Translations under genes and position numbers: made by a program
Part shown: piece by piece, positions 30,952 through 39,423 of the stretch
Layout: every line of letters begins with the position of its first letter
Numbering within the stretch: the first letter of the stretch is position 1
DNA from: Pullichristensenella excrementipullorum
GTDB taxonomy: Bacteria > Bacillota > Clostridia > Christensenellales > Aristaeellaceae
Reading direction: 5' to 3'
Assembly (NCBI GenBank): GCA_018713365.1
Contig: DVOU01000070.1
Span: forward strand, 1 to 46,275
Length of the DNA stretch: 46,275 nt
The notes under the pieces: model-generated
Databases searched by the model: none
What the model saw: the letters and a program-made list of their open reading frames with translations, nothing else
Told to the model about the DNA's origin: nothing

Positions 30952-32230
30952 GCTGCTCACCCTCCTCAAGCGCTTTGGCAAGGCTTTCTGGGGCTCTCTT
31001 TCCCACAATCTGGGATTGAAGCTGCTGGCGCTTTTGCTGGCCATCCTCCTGTGGAGCTACGTGGTCTCCTCCAACCCCTCCATCACCCGCACCAAGGACA
31101 TCAACGGTCTGACGGCCTATTTGAGCAACGAATCCACGCTCAACGCCAACCGCCTGGCCCTCGCCAGCGACCCCACCGAGGCGCTGGGCGGAATCTCCGT
31201 GCGGCTGGAGGTGCCTCAGTCCAGCTACGCGCTGGCGAACGCGGACAACGTGCAGGTGACGCTGGACCTTTCCAGCGTGCGCGCGGCGGGCACGCAGGAA
31301 GTACCGCTGCGGGCCACCACCAGCTATGGCCGGGTGACGAGCATCGTGCCCGACTCCATCAAGCTGGAATTTGAGACCTACGACTCGCGCTCCGTGCCCG
31401 TCAACGCCGCCGTCAGCGGCGAACAGACGGAGGGCATGTGGTACAACATCAATCGCCTCAACCCGGAGGAACTGGTCATCAGCGGCCCCTCCAGCGTGGT
31501 GCAGACCGTGGCTTCCGCCTATGTCTACGCCGACGTCACCGGCCGCGAAAGCTCCTACGTCACCGCGGCGCGTTTCGTGCTTCTGGATTACTCCGGCGAG
31601 GAGATACCGCAGACGCTTTTGAGCAGCTCTTCCAGCTCCATCACCGTGGGCGTGGACGTCTACCCCACGCGCGAACTGCCCATCTCCACCGCCATCGAGG
31701 ACGTGGTGCAGGGTACGCCCGCCGAGGGTTACGAGGTGACCGGCGTCTCCATCCAGCCGGAGAGCGTCACCGTGGCCGCCGACAAACAGCTGCTTGAGAG
31801 CCTGACTGAGCTGCTCATCCAGCCGGTCGACGTCGAGGGCGCGAGCCAGACCTTCTCCCAGCGCACGCGCATCGTCGCCCTCAACGATTTTATGGACATC
31901 TCCACCGAGCAGGTATACGTCACTGTCACCATTGAGGAAGTGCGCGCCACCGCCTGGGCGGACGTGGAGCTGGTGTTCACCAACTACCCGGATGACATGA
32001 CCTGTACCTTTACCGACGCGGACTTCCGCGTGCAGGTGAGCGGCCCGGCCAGCCGTGTAGCGGCGCTTGAGGAGAGCGGCGTGGAGGCTGTAGTCGATTT
32101 AAGCGGCCTTACTGCCGGGGAATACACGCTGCCCATCTCGGTGGACGAAACGCTCTACCCGGATATGACGCTGACGTTCGAGCCGGCGAACGTGGAAGTG
32201 CGGCTGGACAGTACGTCCGGCATGGAATAA
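30941..32230 (+). CDS. cdaR: CdaA regulator CdaR (YbbR repeat protein)
   Basis: A 429-residue membrane-anchored protein that binds and modulates CdaA. One N-terminal membrane helix (about 24-43, LGLKLLALLLAILLWSYVV) is followed by four YbbR-type repeats facing outward, recognisable by alternating beta segments such as VPLRATTSYGRVTSIVPDSIKL and repeated VxVSGP-like elements (VISGPSSVVQTV; VQVSGPASRVAALE). The start follows an AGGAGGATAGCG stretch inside the end of cdaA, so the two genes are coupled. Downstream is a small membrane gene after 18 bp, probably in the same operon. Confidence 0.93.
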   Translation: MKNKLLTLLKRFGKAFWGSLSHNLGLKLLALLLAILLWSYVVSSNPSITRTKDINGLTAYLSNESTLNANRLALASDPTEALGGISVRLEVPQSSYALANADNVQVTLDLSSVRAAGTQEVPLRATTSYGRVTSIVPDSIKLEFETYDSRSVPVNAAVSGEQTEGMWYNINRLNPEELVISGPSSVVQTVASAYVYADVTGRESSYVTAARFVLLDYSGEEIPQTLLSSSSSSITVGVDVYPTRELPISTAIEDVVQGTPAEGYEVTGVSIQPESVTVAADKQLLESLTELLIQPVDVEGASQTFSQRTRIVALNDFMDISTEQVYVTVTIEEVRATAWADVELVFTNYPDDMTCTFTDADFRVQVSGPASRVAALEESGVEAVVDLSGLTAGEYTLPISVDETLYPDMTLTFEPANVEVRLDSTSGME

Positions 32231-32248
32231 TGGATCACGGAGGCAACA

Positions 32249-32836
32249 ATGGCGGCAAACAGCTTTGCAGATACAGTGGTAAACGGCATGCTCAGCTGGC
32301 TGAAGGGCTTTGCCAGCTGGGTGCTGCGGCTGTTTGACCTGGCCGGCAGCGGCGGCGTATCGCCGCTGGAATGGCTGTCGGAACACTGGTCGCAGCTTCT
32401 GATCATCCTGCTCATCGTCGGCGTGGCGGCGGACATCATCGTCTGGCTGATCCGCTGGCGGCCCTACTGGGTGTGGTTTCGCAAAAAGCGCATCGTCGTG
32501 GATGACAAGGAGTTCTTTGAAAGCGACGCCGATGTGCCCAGGCCGCGCCCTGACACCATCGTCCAGCGGCAGGAGACGCGCAAGGTGCCCGTGCGCCCGC
32601 CGCGTGCGAAAAGTGCCGCTCGCAGGCCGCGGCGCGTGAGCGACGTGCCGCCGCCGCGGCCGGACGTTTTCGAGGACGAACTTTTCAGGATCAAGCCCGC
32701 CAAGGGGACGCGCAAGGTGCAGGAGGACGCCGTGTTCAACGTCAGCGACCTGCCCGGCGCGCAAAAGGAGAAAAAGCGCCCGGCGCCAAAAAAGCGCGAC
32801 GAGCGCAAGGAGGACGACCTGTTTGATATCCACTGA
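32249..32836 (+). CDS. Single-pass membrane protein with a long basic, disordered tail
   Basis: A 195-residue protein of unrecognised family. Residues 1-45 are amphipathic or hydrophobic, and one clear membrane helix lies at about 50-70 (LLIILLIVGVAADIIVWLI) followed by WRPYWVWFRKK. The rest (about 80-195) is rich in Arg, Lys, Pro and Asp, with repeated DVPxPRP-like elements (ADVPRPRPDTIV; DVPPPRPDVFEDELF), which suggests disorder and a binding role. The ATG follows GGAGG at good spacing. It is 18 bp after cdaR and overlaps the next gene by 14 bp, so it is in the cdaA operon. A role beside c-di-AMP signalling is inferred from position only. Confidence 0.75.
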   Translation: MAANSFADTVVNGMLSWLKGFASWVLRLFDLAGSGGVSPLEWLSEHWSQLLIILLIVGVAADIIVWLIRWRPYWVWFRKKRIVVDDKEFFESDADVPRPRPDTIVQRQETRKVPVRPPRAKSAARRPRRVSDVPPPRPDVFEDELFRIKPAKGTRKVQEDAVFNVSDLPGAQKEKKRPAPKKRDERKEDDLFDIH

Positions 32837-33512
32837 CTGGCTGCGTTCGGGGCAGCGCGTCAAGGTACTTGTCGGCCACTATGGCAGCGGCAAGACCGAA
32901 TTGGCGGTGAACATGGCGCTGGCGCTGCGCAAGAGCGCGCCGGTCACGCTCGTCGATCTGGACATCGTCAACCCCTTTTTCCGCAGCGCCGAGGTAAAGC
33001 CGCTGCTGGTGGAACATGGCGTTGAGATCGTCTACCCGGCCTACGCGCTCTCAGGCGTGGACATACCCATTTTGCCGGCGGAGGTGGAGCGCGCCTTCAC
33101 CACGGACGGCTTCAGCGTGTTCGACGTGGGCGGGGACGACGACGGCGCGGTGGCGCTGGGGCGCTATCACGCGCAGTTTGCCGCCTGCCCGGCGGACGTG
33201 TATTTCGTGGTCAATCCCTTCCGCCCCCGCACATCGACGGTCGAACAGGCGCTTTGCCTGATGGAGGCCGTGGAGCGGCGCGCGCGCCTTGCCATCACGG
33301 GCCTTGCCGTCAACGCCAACTTGGGCGCGGAGACTTCGGCGGAGGAACTTCTGGCGGGACGGGCGTTCATTGAGCGCCTTGCGGAGAAAAGCGGCCTGCC
33401 GGTGGCGTTCGAGGCGGGGCTGGAGAGCGCGCTGGAAGATCTGCCGGAACGGTGGCCGCGCCTGCCCATCCGCCGCTATCTCACCCCGGAATGGATGAAG
33501 TGGAATGAATAA
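32823..33512 (+). CDS. P-loop NTPase (SIMIBI/ParA-like)
   Basis: A 229-residue P-loop protein. The Walker A is GHYGSGKTE (18-26), followed by LVDLDIVNPFFRS, which is the Walker A' / switch-like acidic strand of MinD/ParA/CobQ-related ATPases, and VDIPILPAEVE. The lone Lys of the P-loop is present; the first, deviant Lys of ParA proteins is replaced by His/Tyr. The TTG start at 32823 is chosen because AAGGAGG lies 9 nt upstream, inside the previous gene. It overlaps its neighbours on both sides. No substrate or partner is known to me. Confidence 0.78.
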   Translation: MISTDWLRSGQRVKVLVGHYGSGKTELAVNMALALRKSAPVTLVDLDIVNPFFRSAEVKPLLVEHGVEIVYPAYALSGVDIPILPAEVERAFTTDGFSVFDVGGDDDGAVALGRYHAQFAACPADVYFVVNPFRPRTSTVEQALCLMEAVERRARLAITGLAVNANLGAETSAEELLAGRAFIERLAEKSGLPVAFEAGLESALEDLPERWPRLPIRRYLTPEWMKWNE

Positions 33513-34155
33513 AAAACGCATCCTCTGTTTTGGCGATTCCAACACGCACGGCACCAACCCGGTCGGGCCGCGCTACGGCGAGGACGAGCGCTGGCCGATG
33601 ATCCTGCAAACGCTGCTGGGCGAGGGCTTTCGCGTGATCGAAGAGGGCTTCGGCGGGCGCACCATCGCCTTTGACGACCCCGTGGAGGGCGGCTACAAGA
33701 GCGCCATGGACTATCTGCCGCCCTGCCTGATGAGCCATGATCCGCTGGACATGGTCATCGTCATGCTGGGAACGAACGACGTAAAGCAGCGCTTTGCCAT
33801 GTCCGCGCCGGCCATCGCCCAGGCGCTGGCGCACCTTCTGCGCCTTGTACACCTCTACGCGACGGATGCGCGCGGCGAGCCTTCGCGCGTGCTGGTCGTC
33901 GCCCCGCCGCCGGTGCGGCCGGAAGTGATGAAAACGCGCATGGCGGGAACGTTCGACGCGCGCAGCATCGAGGTATCGGAACATCTGGCGGAGGAATATC
34001 TGCGCATCGCCCGGTTGATGCGCTGCGGATACCTGAACGCGGCGGACTTCTGCCGCGCCTCGGACGAGGACGGCGTACACCTGACCGCCGCCGGCCATCG
34101 CGCGCTGGCGCGGGGCGTCGCCGGCAAAGTACTGGATGCTTTCAAGGAGGAGTAA
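33505..34155 (+). CDS. SGNH/GDSL-family hydrolase (arylesterase-like)
   Basis: A 216-residue SGNH hydrolase acting on ester bonds of carbohydrates or lipids. The four blocks are visible: I, CFGDSNTHG with the nucleophile S12; II, GFGGRT (49-53) with a glycine; III, LGTNDVKQ with the Asn at 91; and V, DEDGVHLT near the C-terminus with the catalytic Asp and His. No signal peptide is seen, so it is cytosolic. It overlaps the P-loop gene by 8 bp and is 3 bp from the alcohol dehydrogenase gene. The natural substrate is unknown. Confidence 0.88.
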   Translation: MNKKRILCFGDSNTHGTNPVGPRYGEDERWPMILQTLLGEGFRVIEEGFGGRTIAFDDPVEGGYKSAMDYLPPCLMSHDPLDMVIVMLGTNDVKQRFAMSAPAIAQALAHLLRLVHLYATDARGEPSRVLVVAPPPVRPEVMKTRMAGTFDARSIEVSEHLAEEYLRIARLMRCGYLNAADFCRASDEDGVHLTAAGHRALARGVAGKVLDAFKEE

Positions 34156-34158
34156 GCG

Positions 34159-35340
34159 ATGATCAACTTTGAACACCATCTGCCCACGCGCTTTGTCTTT
34201 GGCCGCGGCGTGGAGAACAAGACCGGCGAATACGTGCGCGCGCTGGGCGCGACCAAGGTGCTTATCCACTACGGCGGCGGCTCGGCGGTGCGCTCGGGCC
34301 TCATCGCCCGCGTGGAGGCTTCTTTGGACGCGGCGGGCGTCAAGTACGTCTCCCTCGGCGGCGCGCAGCCCAACCCGCGCGATACCAAGGTCTACGAGGG
34401 CATCGAGCTGATCCGCCGCGAGCAGGTGGACTTCGTGCTGGCCGTGGGCGGCGGCTCAGCCATCGACTCGGCCAAGGCCATGGCCCACGGCGCGCTCTAC
34501 GACGGCGACTTCTGGGACTTCTTCTGCGGCAAGGCCAAGCCGCAAAAGAGCCTGCCCAAGGGCGTGGTGCTGACCATGTCCGCCGCGGGCAGCGAATCCT
34601 CCGACAGCTGCGTCATCACCCAGGAGGCCACCAAGACCAAGCGCGGCCTCAACACCGAACTCAACCGCCCGCTGCTGGCGATCATGAACCCGGAACTGAC
34701 GATGACGCTGCCGCCCTATCAGATCGCCTGCGGGGCCACGGACATACTCGCCCACATCATGGAGCGCTACTTCACCAACGAGCCGGACGTGGACCTGACC
34801 GACCGCCTCTGCGAGGGCACGATGCAGGCCGTCATCCGCGCCGCGCGCGTGATGGTCAAGGAGCCCCACGACTATGACGCCGCCGCGCAGCTTATGTGGG
34901 CCAGCACCATCGCCCACAACGACACCCTCAGCGTCGGCCGCGTCAAGGACTTTGCCAGCCACCAGATCGAGCATGAGCTTTCCGCCCTCTACGACTGCGC
35001 CCACGGCGCGGGTCTGGCGGTGGTGTTCCCCGGCTGGCTGCGCTTCATGCTGCAAAAGCCGGACAAGGTGATGCGGCTGGCGCAGTTCGCCGTGCGCGTA
35101 TGGGGCTGCCAGATGGACTTTGCGCACCCGGAAAAGACCGCGCAGGCCGGCATCGACGCCTACGTGGGATGGCTAAAAGAGATCGGCATGCCGGTGACGT
35201 TTGCGGAGCTGGGCGCGCGCGAGGAGGACATCCCCTACCTCGCCGGCAAGGTCAAGCGCCCCAACCCGGACGGCACAGTGGGCAAGTTCTACGCCCTGAA
35301 CACCGAGGACATCGAGACTATCTACCGCCTGTGCCTGTAA
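34159..35340 (+). CDS. Iron-containing alcohol dehydrogenase (butanol-dehydrogenase-like)
   Basis: A 393-residue group III alcohol dehydrogenase. The NAD(P)-binding GGGS (97-100, then AIDSAKAM) and the metal ligands D195, H199, H268 and H282 (ATDILAHIMERY; SHQIEHELSALYDCAHGAG) are all present. It resembles the BdhA/YqhD subgroup that reduces aldehydes with NADPH. ATG at 34159 follows AAGGAGGAG. It is 3 bp after the SGNH gene and ends the operon. A terminator with a 9-bp stem follows. Aldehyde reduction is inferred from the family; the true substrate is unknown. Confidence 0.93.
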   Translation: MINFEHHLPTRFVFGRGVENKTGEYVRALGATKVLIHYGGGSAVRSGLIARVEASLDAAGVKYVSLGGAQPNPRDTKVYEGIELIRREQVDFVLAVGGGSAIDSAKAMAHGALYDGDFWDFFCGKAKPQKSLPKGVVLTMSAAGSESSDSCVITQEATKTKRGLNTELNRPLLAIMNPELTMTLPPYQIACGATDILAHIMERYFTNEPDVDLTDRLCEGTMQAVIRAARVMVKEPHDYDAAAQLMWASTIAHNDTLSVGRVKDFASHQIEHELSALYDCAHGAGLAVVFPGWLRFMLQKPDKVMRLAQFAVRVWGCQMDFAHPEKTAQAGIDAYVGWLKEIGMPVTFAELGAREEDIPYLAGKVKRPNPDGTVGKFYALNTEDIETIYRLCL

Positions 35341-35358
35341 GGGCGAAGGCACAACAAT

Positions 35359-35391
35359 GCCCCCGCGTTTTATGCAAGCGCGGGGGCTTTT
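35359..35391 (+). terminator. Rho-independent terminator of the cdaA-to-adh operon
   Basis: A perfect 9-bp stem (35359-35367 with 35379-35387) with an 11-nt loop, followed by TTTT. It may also serve the convergent MATE gene. Confidence 0.87.
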
Positions 35392-35405
35392 CCATGCTGG
35401 CCGGC

Positions 35406-36809
35406 TCATTCCCCGGACGCGGGCGCTTCGACGGCGCGCGGCGCGGGGATGGGCTGGTGTTTTTTCAGCACGTAGAAGGAGAGCAGCATGGCCAGAAAGT
35501 CCGCCGTGGCCTGCGCCCAGACGATGCCGTACATGCCGAAAATGGCGTTGAGCAAAAACAGCATGGGGATGTTGAGCGCCAGCCAGCGGCTCACGCCGAG
35601 GAACAGCGATACGCGCCCCTTGCCGAACGCCTGGAACAGATACACGGTGAAAAAGCAGAGGAACATCAGCGGCGTGGCCAACACGCGCACGCGCAAAAAC
35701 TGCGAGGCCAGCGCCACCGTCTGCGCGTCGCCGATGAACAGGCCCGCGAACTGCACGGCGAACAGCTCGTAGAGGAGGATGCTCACCGCCGCCACCACCA
35801 GCCCCACCAGGCGGGAGAGGCGGATGGTGTCGCGCATGCGCTTTGCGTTGCCGGCGCTGTAATTGTAGGCGACCAGCGGCATCATGCCCTGACAGATGCC
35901 CACGCCCACGTTGAGCGGGAAGCGCTCCACCTTAAGCACGATGCCGATGGCGGCCAGCGCCACATCGTGATAGGAGACCATCAGTTTGTCGATGATGACG
36001 TAGTCCAGGTCGAACAAGAGCGAGGTCAGCGCCGAGGGCACGCCCACGGCAAACACGGCGGCGGCGTTTTCCCGCTTCGGCAGGCCCACGCGGGGCGAAA
36101 AGGTGATGACCGAATCGCGCCGCAGGCGGATGAGGATAAAGGCGAAGTAGAGGAAGGCCACGCAGTTGGAAAGGCAGGTGGCGATGCCCGCGCCCAGCAC
36201 CTCGGAGCCTTTGGGCAGCAACACGAACATGAACAGCGGATCGAGGGCGATGTTCAAAAGCCCGCCGAGGATGATGCCGGTGCTTGCCTGCCGGGACATG
36301 CCGATGCTGCGGATAAGGTTGGACAGCACGTTGGAAAGCACCGTCGGCACGCCGCCAAATACGATGACGCACATGGCGTATTGCCGGGCGTATTCGTACG
36401 TTCTCTCCCCTGCGCCCAGCAGGGAAAGCAGCGGGCGCATGAACAGGCCGATGCCCACCGAGAACAGCGCCGAGACCGCCAGCCCCAGATACAGCGAAAA
36501 GGCGCTGACGCGCCGGGCCTCGTCCGCCTCGCCCTGCCCGAGCAGGCGGGAGATCAGCGAACCGCCGCCGATGCCCGCCAGTCCGGCCAGACACAGGGTG
36601 ATGTTGAACACGGGCAGGATCAGCGAAGTGGCCGCCACCATGTACGGGTCGTTGGTCTGGCCGACATAAAAGGTGTCCGCCATGTTGTAGATGAGTACGA
36701 TGAGCTGACTGACCACCGCCGGCAGGATCATCTTGCGCAGTGCGACGGGCACGGGCAGCTTCGCAAACACATCCTCCTTGGAGACGGCCGTTTGGGCCTT
36801 GGCCTGCAT
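35406..36809 (-). CDS. MATE-family multidrug exporter
   Basis: A 467-residue, 12-helix exporter of the MATE family (MepA/NorM-like), which expels cationic compounds using Na+ or H+. Typical features: the N-terminal PAVVSQLIVLIYNMADTFYVG, seen as IYNMADTFYVGQ, the ASTGIILGGLLNIALDPLFMF repeat-like element of helix 5, and the matching GVPSALTSLLFDLDYVIIDKL in the second half. ATG at 36809 is chosen; a GTG four codons earlier is equally possible and both have only modest ribosome sites. It is convergent with the alcohol dehydrogenase gene and divergent from cas3. A weak promoter lies upstream. Confidence 0.92.
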   Translation of the reverse strand: MQAKAQTAVSKEDVFAKLPVPVALRKMILPAVVSQLIVLIYNMADTFYVGQTNDPYMVAATSLILPVFNITLCLAGLAGIGGGSLISRLLGQGEADEARRVSAFSLYLGLAVSALFSVGIGLFMRPLLSLLGAGERTYEYARQYAMCVIVFGGVPTVLSNVLSNLIRSIGMSRQASTGIILGGLLNIALDPLFMFVLLPKGSEVLGAGIATCLSNCVAFLYFAFILIRLRRDSVITFSPRVGLPKRENAAAVFAVGVPSALTSLLFDLDYVIIDKLMVSYHDVALAAIGIVLKVERFPLNVGVGICQGMMPLVAYNYSAGNAKRMRDTIRLSRLVGLVVAAVSILLYELFAVQFAGLFIGDAQTVALASQFLRVRVLATPLMFLCFFTVYLFQAFGKGRVSLFLGVSRWLALNIPMLFLLNAIFGMYGIVWAQATADFLAMLLSFYVLKKHQPIPAPRAVEAPASGE

Positions 36810-36862
36810 TTGTCTTTCCACCAGAGCTTTCCATAAAAGATCGCGGCTGAGCCGACAGACCC

Positions 36863-36868
36863 ATTATA
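36863..36868 (-). promoter_or_regulatory. -10 element for the MATE gene
   Basis: Minus strand TATAAT, 54 bp upstream of the MATE start. No convincing -35 at 16-18 bp. The 253-bp gap to cas3 (36810-37062) also holds the cas3 promoter and nothing else that I can see. Confidence 0.5.
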
Positions 36869-36976
36869 GCACAACGTTTCCCCATATTCCAGCGCAAAAC
36901 GCACAAATCGCGCCGGCGAAAAGCGGGGAGACGGCGCGCGCTTTGTCGAGCGATGGCGCGCAATTCGAAAGATGTC

Positions 36977-37004
36977 TTGAAAATTCTGTAAATCATGGTA
37001 TGAT
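36977..37004 (+). promoter_or_regulatory. Promoter for cas3
   Basis: TTGAAA (36977-36982), 16-bp spacer, TATGAT (36999-37004), 58 bp before the cas3 ATG. The stretch is locally AT-rich. Confidence 0.7.
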
Positions 37005-37062
37005 AGGACTTGTGATGGATCGCGCGTCCGCGGGCGCGCGCTGAAAAGGGGGCTTTTCACAC

Positions 37063-39279
37063 ATGGACACGCGGGACGCCATCTTCTTCGCCAAATCCCC
37101 GGACGCCAACGGCCATCAGGAGACGGTGGGCGCGCATTTGCGCAAGGTGGCGGAATTGGCCGCTGTTTTCGGCGCGGAGACCGGGCAGGAGACCGCCGCC
37201 CGCCTCGCCGGCCTGTGGCACGATTTTGGCAAGTACAGCCGGGATTTTCAGGAAGTGCTATTGGGGGTGCGCCACGGCGTAGACCATGCCCTGCCGGGCG
37301 CGGCGTTTCTCGACCTCGCGGGCGGCGAGCGCCTGCGCGCCGTGGTCGAGGCGGTGAACGGGCATCACGACGCTCTGCGCTCCCGGGACGCGCTGCTGCC
37401 GGCGCTGCGCGAGAGCTTGCGCTCGGAAAGCCCGCTGCGCTGCCCGTCCGGCAAGGACGCCTCGCTGCGCGGCAAGGCGGCGTACACGCGGGCGCGCAAC
37501 GCCTTTCAGCGGGACTTTCCCGATTTTCGCCTCTCCGACCTCAGGCTGCCCGAGGAGGCGTTTTTCTCCGAGGAGGCGCGGATGCTCTACACGCGCATGC
37601 TCTTTTCCTGCCTCGTGGATGCGGACTACTGCGTCTCCGCCGCCACGCAGGAGGGACAGGCGGCGGGCGTGGAGGCCGTTTCGCCGCCCGCGTGGGAGGC
37701 GGCGCTGGAAGCGCTGGAGGCCCATCGCCAGTCCCTGCGCCGAACTTCGAGCGCAGACCCCGCCCTCAACGCCCTGCGCGACCGCCTTTTCGACTGCTGC
37801 GGCGCGGCAGGCGCGGGCGAAGGCGGCCTGTATACGCTGACCGCGCCGACAGGCACGGGCAAAACGCTGGCGCTGCTCAACTTTGCCCTGCGCCAGCGCA
37901 AGCGCCGCATCATCATCGTGCTGCCCTTTCTGTCGCTCATCGAGCAGAGCGCCCGCGAATACGCCCGCATCATCCCGGACATCCTCGAAGATCACAGCCA
38001 GCGGGAATACGGCGACGAACACCGCGAGTTCTGCGCCCGCTGGGAGCATCCCTTCATCATCACCACGTCCGTGCGCTTTTTCGAGGCCCTGTTCCGCTGG
38101 CAGCCCGGCGACCTGCGCAAGCTGCACAACATCGCCCAAAGCGTGATCGTCTTCGACGAGGCGCAGAGCCTGCCGGGACAGCTGACGCAGGCCACGCTGC
38201 GCGCCGTGGGCGAATTGTGCGCGCGCTATGGCTGCAGCGTCGTCTTTTCCACCGCCACCCAGCCGAACTTCGCCGCGCTTTCACAGGTCGAATGGAAGCC
38301 CCGGGAGATCTGCCCCTGGAACGCGTCGCTCTACGCGGCGCTGCGCCGCACGCGGGTAAAGTGGCGCGTGCAGAGGCCAATGCCGCTGGAGGCGGTCGCC
38401 GGGGAGATGGCGCGTTCGCAAAGCGTCTGCTGCATCGTCAACCTGCGCAGGCACGCGGCGCGGCTCTACAAGCAGCTGACGGACCTCTGCCCGGCGGAGG
38501 AGTGCTTTTTCCTGACGACAGACCTCTGCCCCGCGCACCGCAGCGCGCTGATCGACCGCGTCCGCGAGCGCCTGCGCGAGGGGTTTCCCTGCCGCGTGGT
38601 CTCCACGCAGTGCATCGAGGCCGGCGTGGATCTGGACTTTGCGCGCATGTACCGCGCCCTTGCGCCGCTGGAGGCGATCATCCAGGCGGCGGGGCGCTGC
38701 AACCGCAACGGACGCCTGGCCGGGGGCGGCGAGGTGTGCGTGTTCATCCCCGACGAGGAGGGCAGGCTCTATCCCGGCGACGCCTACGAGCGCGCCGCCA
38801 TGCGCGTGCTGGAGATGCTCTCCACGGGCGACATCGACATCCACGACCCGGCGCACATCGCCGAATACTACCGCCGCCTGTTTGAGGACGCGCGCGACGA
38901 TCCGGCCCTGACCGACGCGGTGCGCCGCCGCAGTTACGAGGAGGTTTCCGAACACTACCGCCTCATCGACGACCGCGCCGCGCAGGTCATCGTGCCTTAC
39001 GAAGGCGAGCGGGAGTTGTTTGAAGGCGTACAGCGGGAATTGCAGCGTTCGCGCGCGCTTGCGCCGCAACTGCTCCGCGCCGCCGCGCCCATCACCGTGT
39101 CCGCCTTTGACCGCGCCCGCTGCGAGCGCTGCGCCGAAGCGCTGTTTTTGCCCGCCCGGCGCGGGGAGCCGCCGCGACCCAGCGGATACTATCTGCTCCG
39201 CCCGCAGCATGAGGGGCTCTATACGGAGGAGATGGGGCTGCAATGGCCGGAGGAACACGAAGACGTAAATATTTTTTAA
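37063..39279 (+). CDS. cas3: CRISPR-associated helicase/nuclease Cas3 (type I-C)
   Basis: A 738-residue fused Cas3 that unwinds and shreds target DNA after Cascade binding. The N-terminal HD nuclease domain has GLWHDFGKYSRDFQ (H53, D54) and a VNGHHDAL motif. The helicase follows, with Walker A TAPTGTGKT (K267) and the Walker B DEAQ box (365-368), then a motif III (VVFSTATQPNFAAL) and a motif VI-like QAAGRCNRNG. ATG follows AAGGGGG. It is the first gene of a complete type I-C set and has its own promoter, 144 bp upstream of the next gene. All catalytic motifs seem intact. Confidence 0.97.
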   Translation: MDTRDAIFFAKSPDANGHQETVGAHLRKVAELAAVFGAETGQETAARLAGLWHDFGKYSRDFQEVLLGVRHGVDHALPGAAFLDLAGGERLRAVVEAVNGHHDALRSRDALLPALRESLRSESPLRCPSGKDASLRGKAAYTRARNAFQRDFPDFRLSDLRLPEEAFFSEEARMLYTRMLFSCLVDADYCVSAATQEGQAAGVEAVSPPAWEAALEALEAHRQSLRRTSSADPALNALRDRLFDCCGAAGAGEGGLYTLTAPTGTGKTLALLNFALRQRKRRIIIVLPFLSLIEQSAREYARIIPDILEDHSQREYGDEHREFCARWEHPFIITTSVRFFEALFRWQPGDLRKLHNIAQSVIVFDEAQSLPGQLTQATLRAVGELCARYGCSVVFSTATQPNFAALSQVEWKPREICPWNASLYAALRRTRVKWRVQRPMPLEAVAGEMARSQSVCCIVNLRRHAARLYKQLTDLCPAEECFFLTTDLCPAHRSALIDRVRERLREGFPCRVVSTQCIEAGVDLDFARMYRALAPLEAIIQAAGRCNRNGRLAGGGEVCVFIPDEEGRLYPGDAYERAAMRVLEMLSTGDIDIHDPAHIAEYYRRLFEDARDDPALTDAVRRRSYEEVSEHYRLIDDRAAQVIVPYEGERELFEGVQRELQRSRALAPQLLRAAAPITVSAFDRARCERCAEALFLPARRGEPPRPSGYYLLRPQHEGLYTEEMGLQWPEEHEDVNIF

Positions 39280-39297
39280 TAAAATCCTCAAAATAGC

Positions 39298-39326
39298 TTG
39301 ACAATACACCATTTTTTATTTATAAT
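39298..39326 (+). promoter_or_regulatory. Consensus promoter of the cas5c-cas2 operon
   Basis: TTGACA (39298-39303), 17-bp spacer, TATAAT (39321-39326), both exact. It lies in a short AT-rich island (39280-39335) between cas3 and cas5c, so the interference complex and adaptation genes can be made independently of cas3. Confidence 0.9.
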
Positions 39327-39376
39327 AAATTTGACAGCAGACTCTGCTGAGGGCTAGAAACAAATTGATTATCAAT

Positions 39377-39398
39377 GCCCCGTCAGCAATGGCGGGGC
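39377..39398 (+). promoter_or_regulatory. GNRA-capped hairpin in the leader of the cas5c operon
   Basis: A 9-bp stem (39377-39385 with 39390-39398, one G-U pair) closes on the tetraloop GCAA. It is 12 nt upstream of the ribosome site of cas5c and has no U-tract after it. It could be a regulatory or stabilising 5' hairpin. Confidence 0.65.
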
Positions 39399-39423
39399 GA
39401 ACACGGAAAGGGAGGTGAACGGC

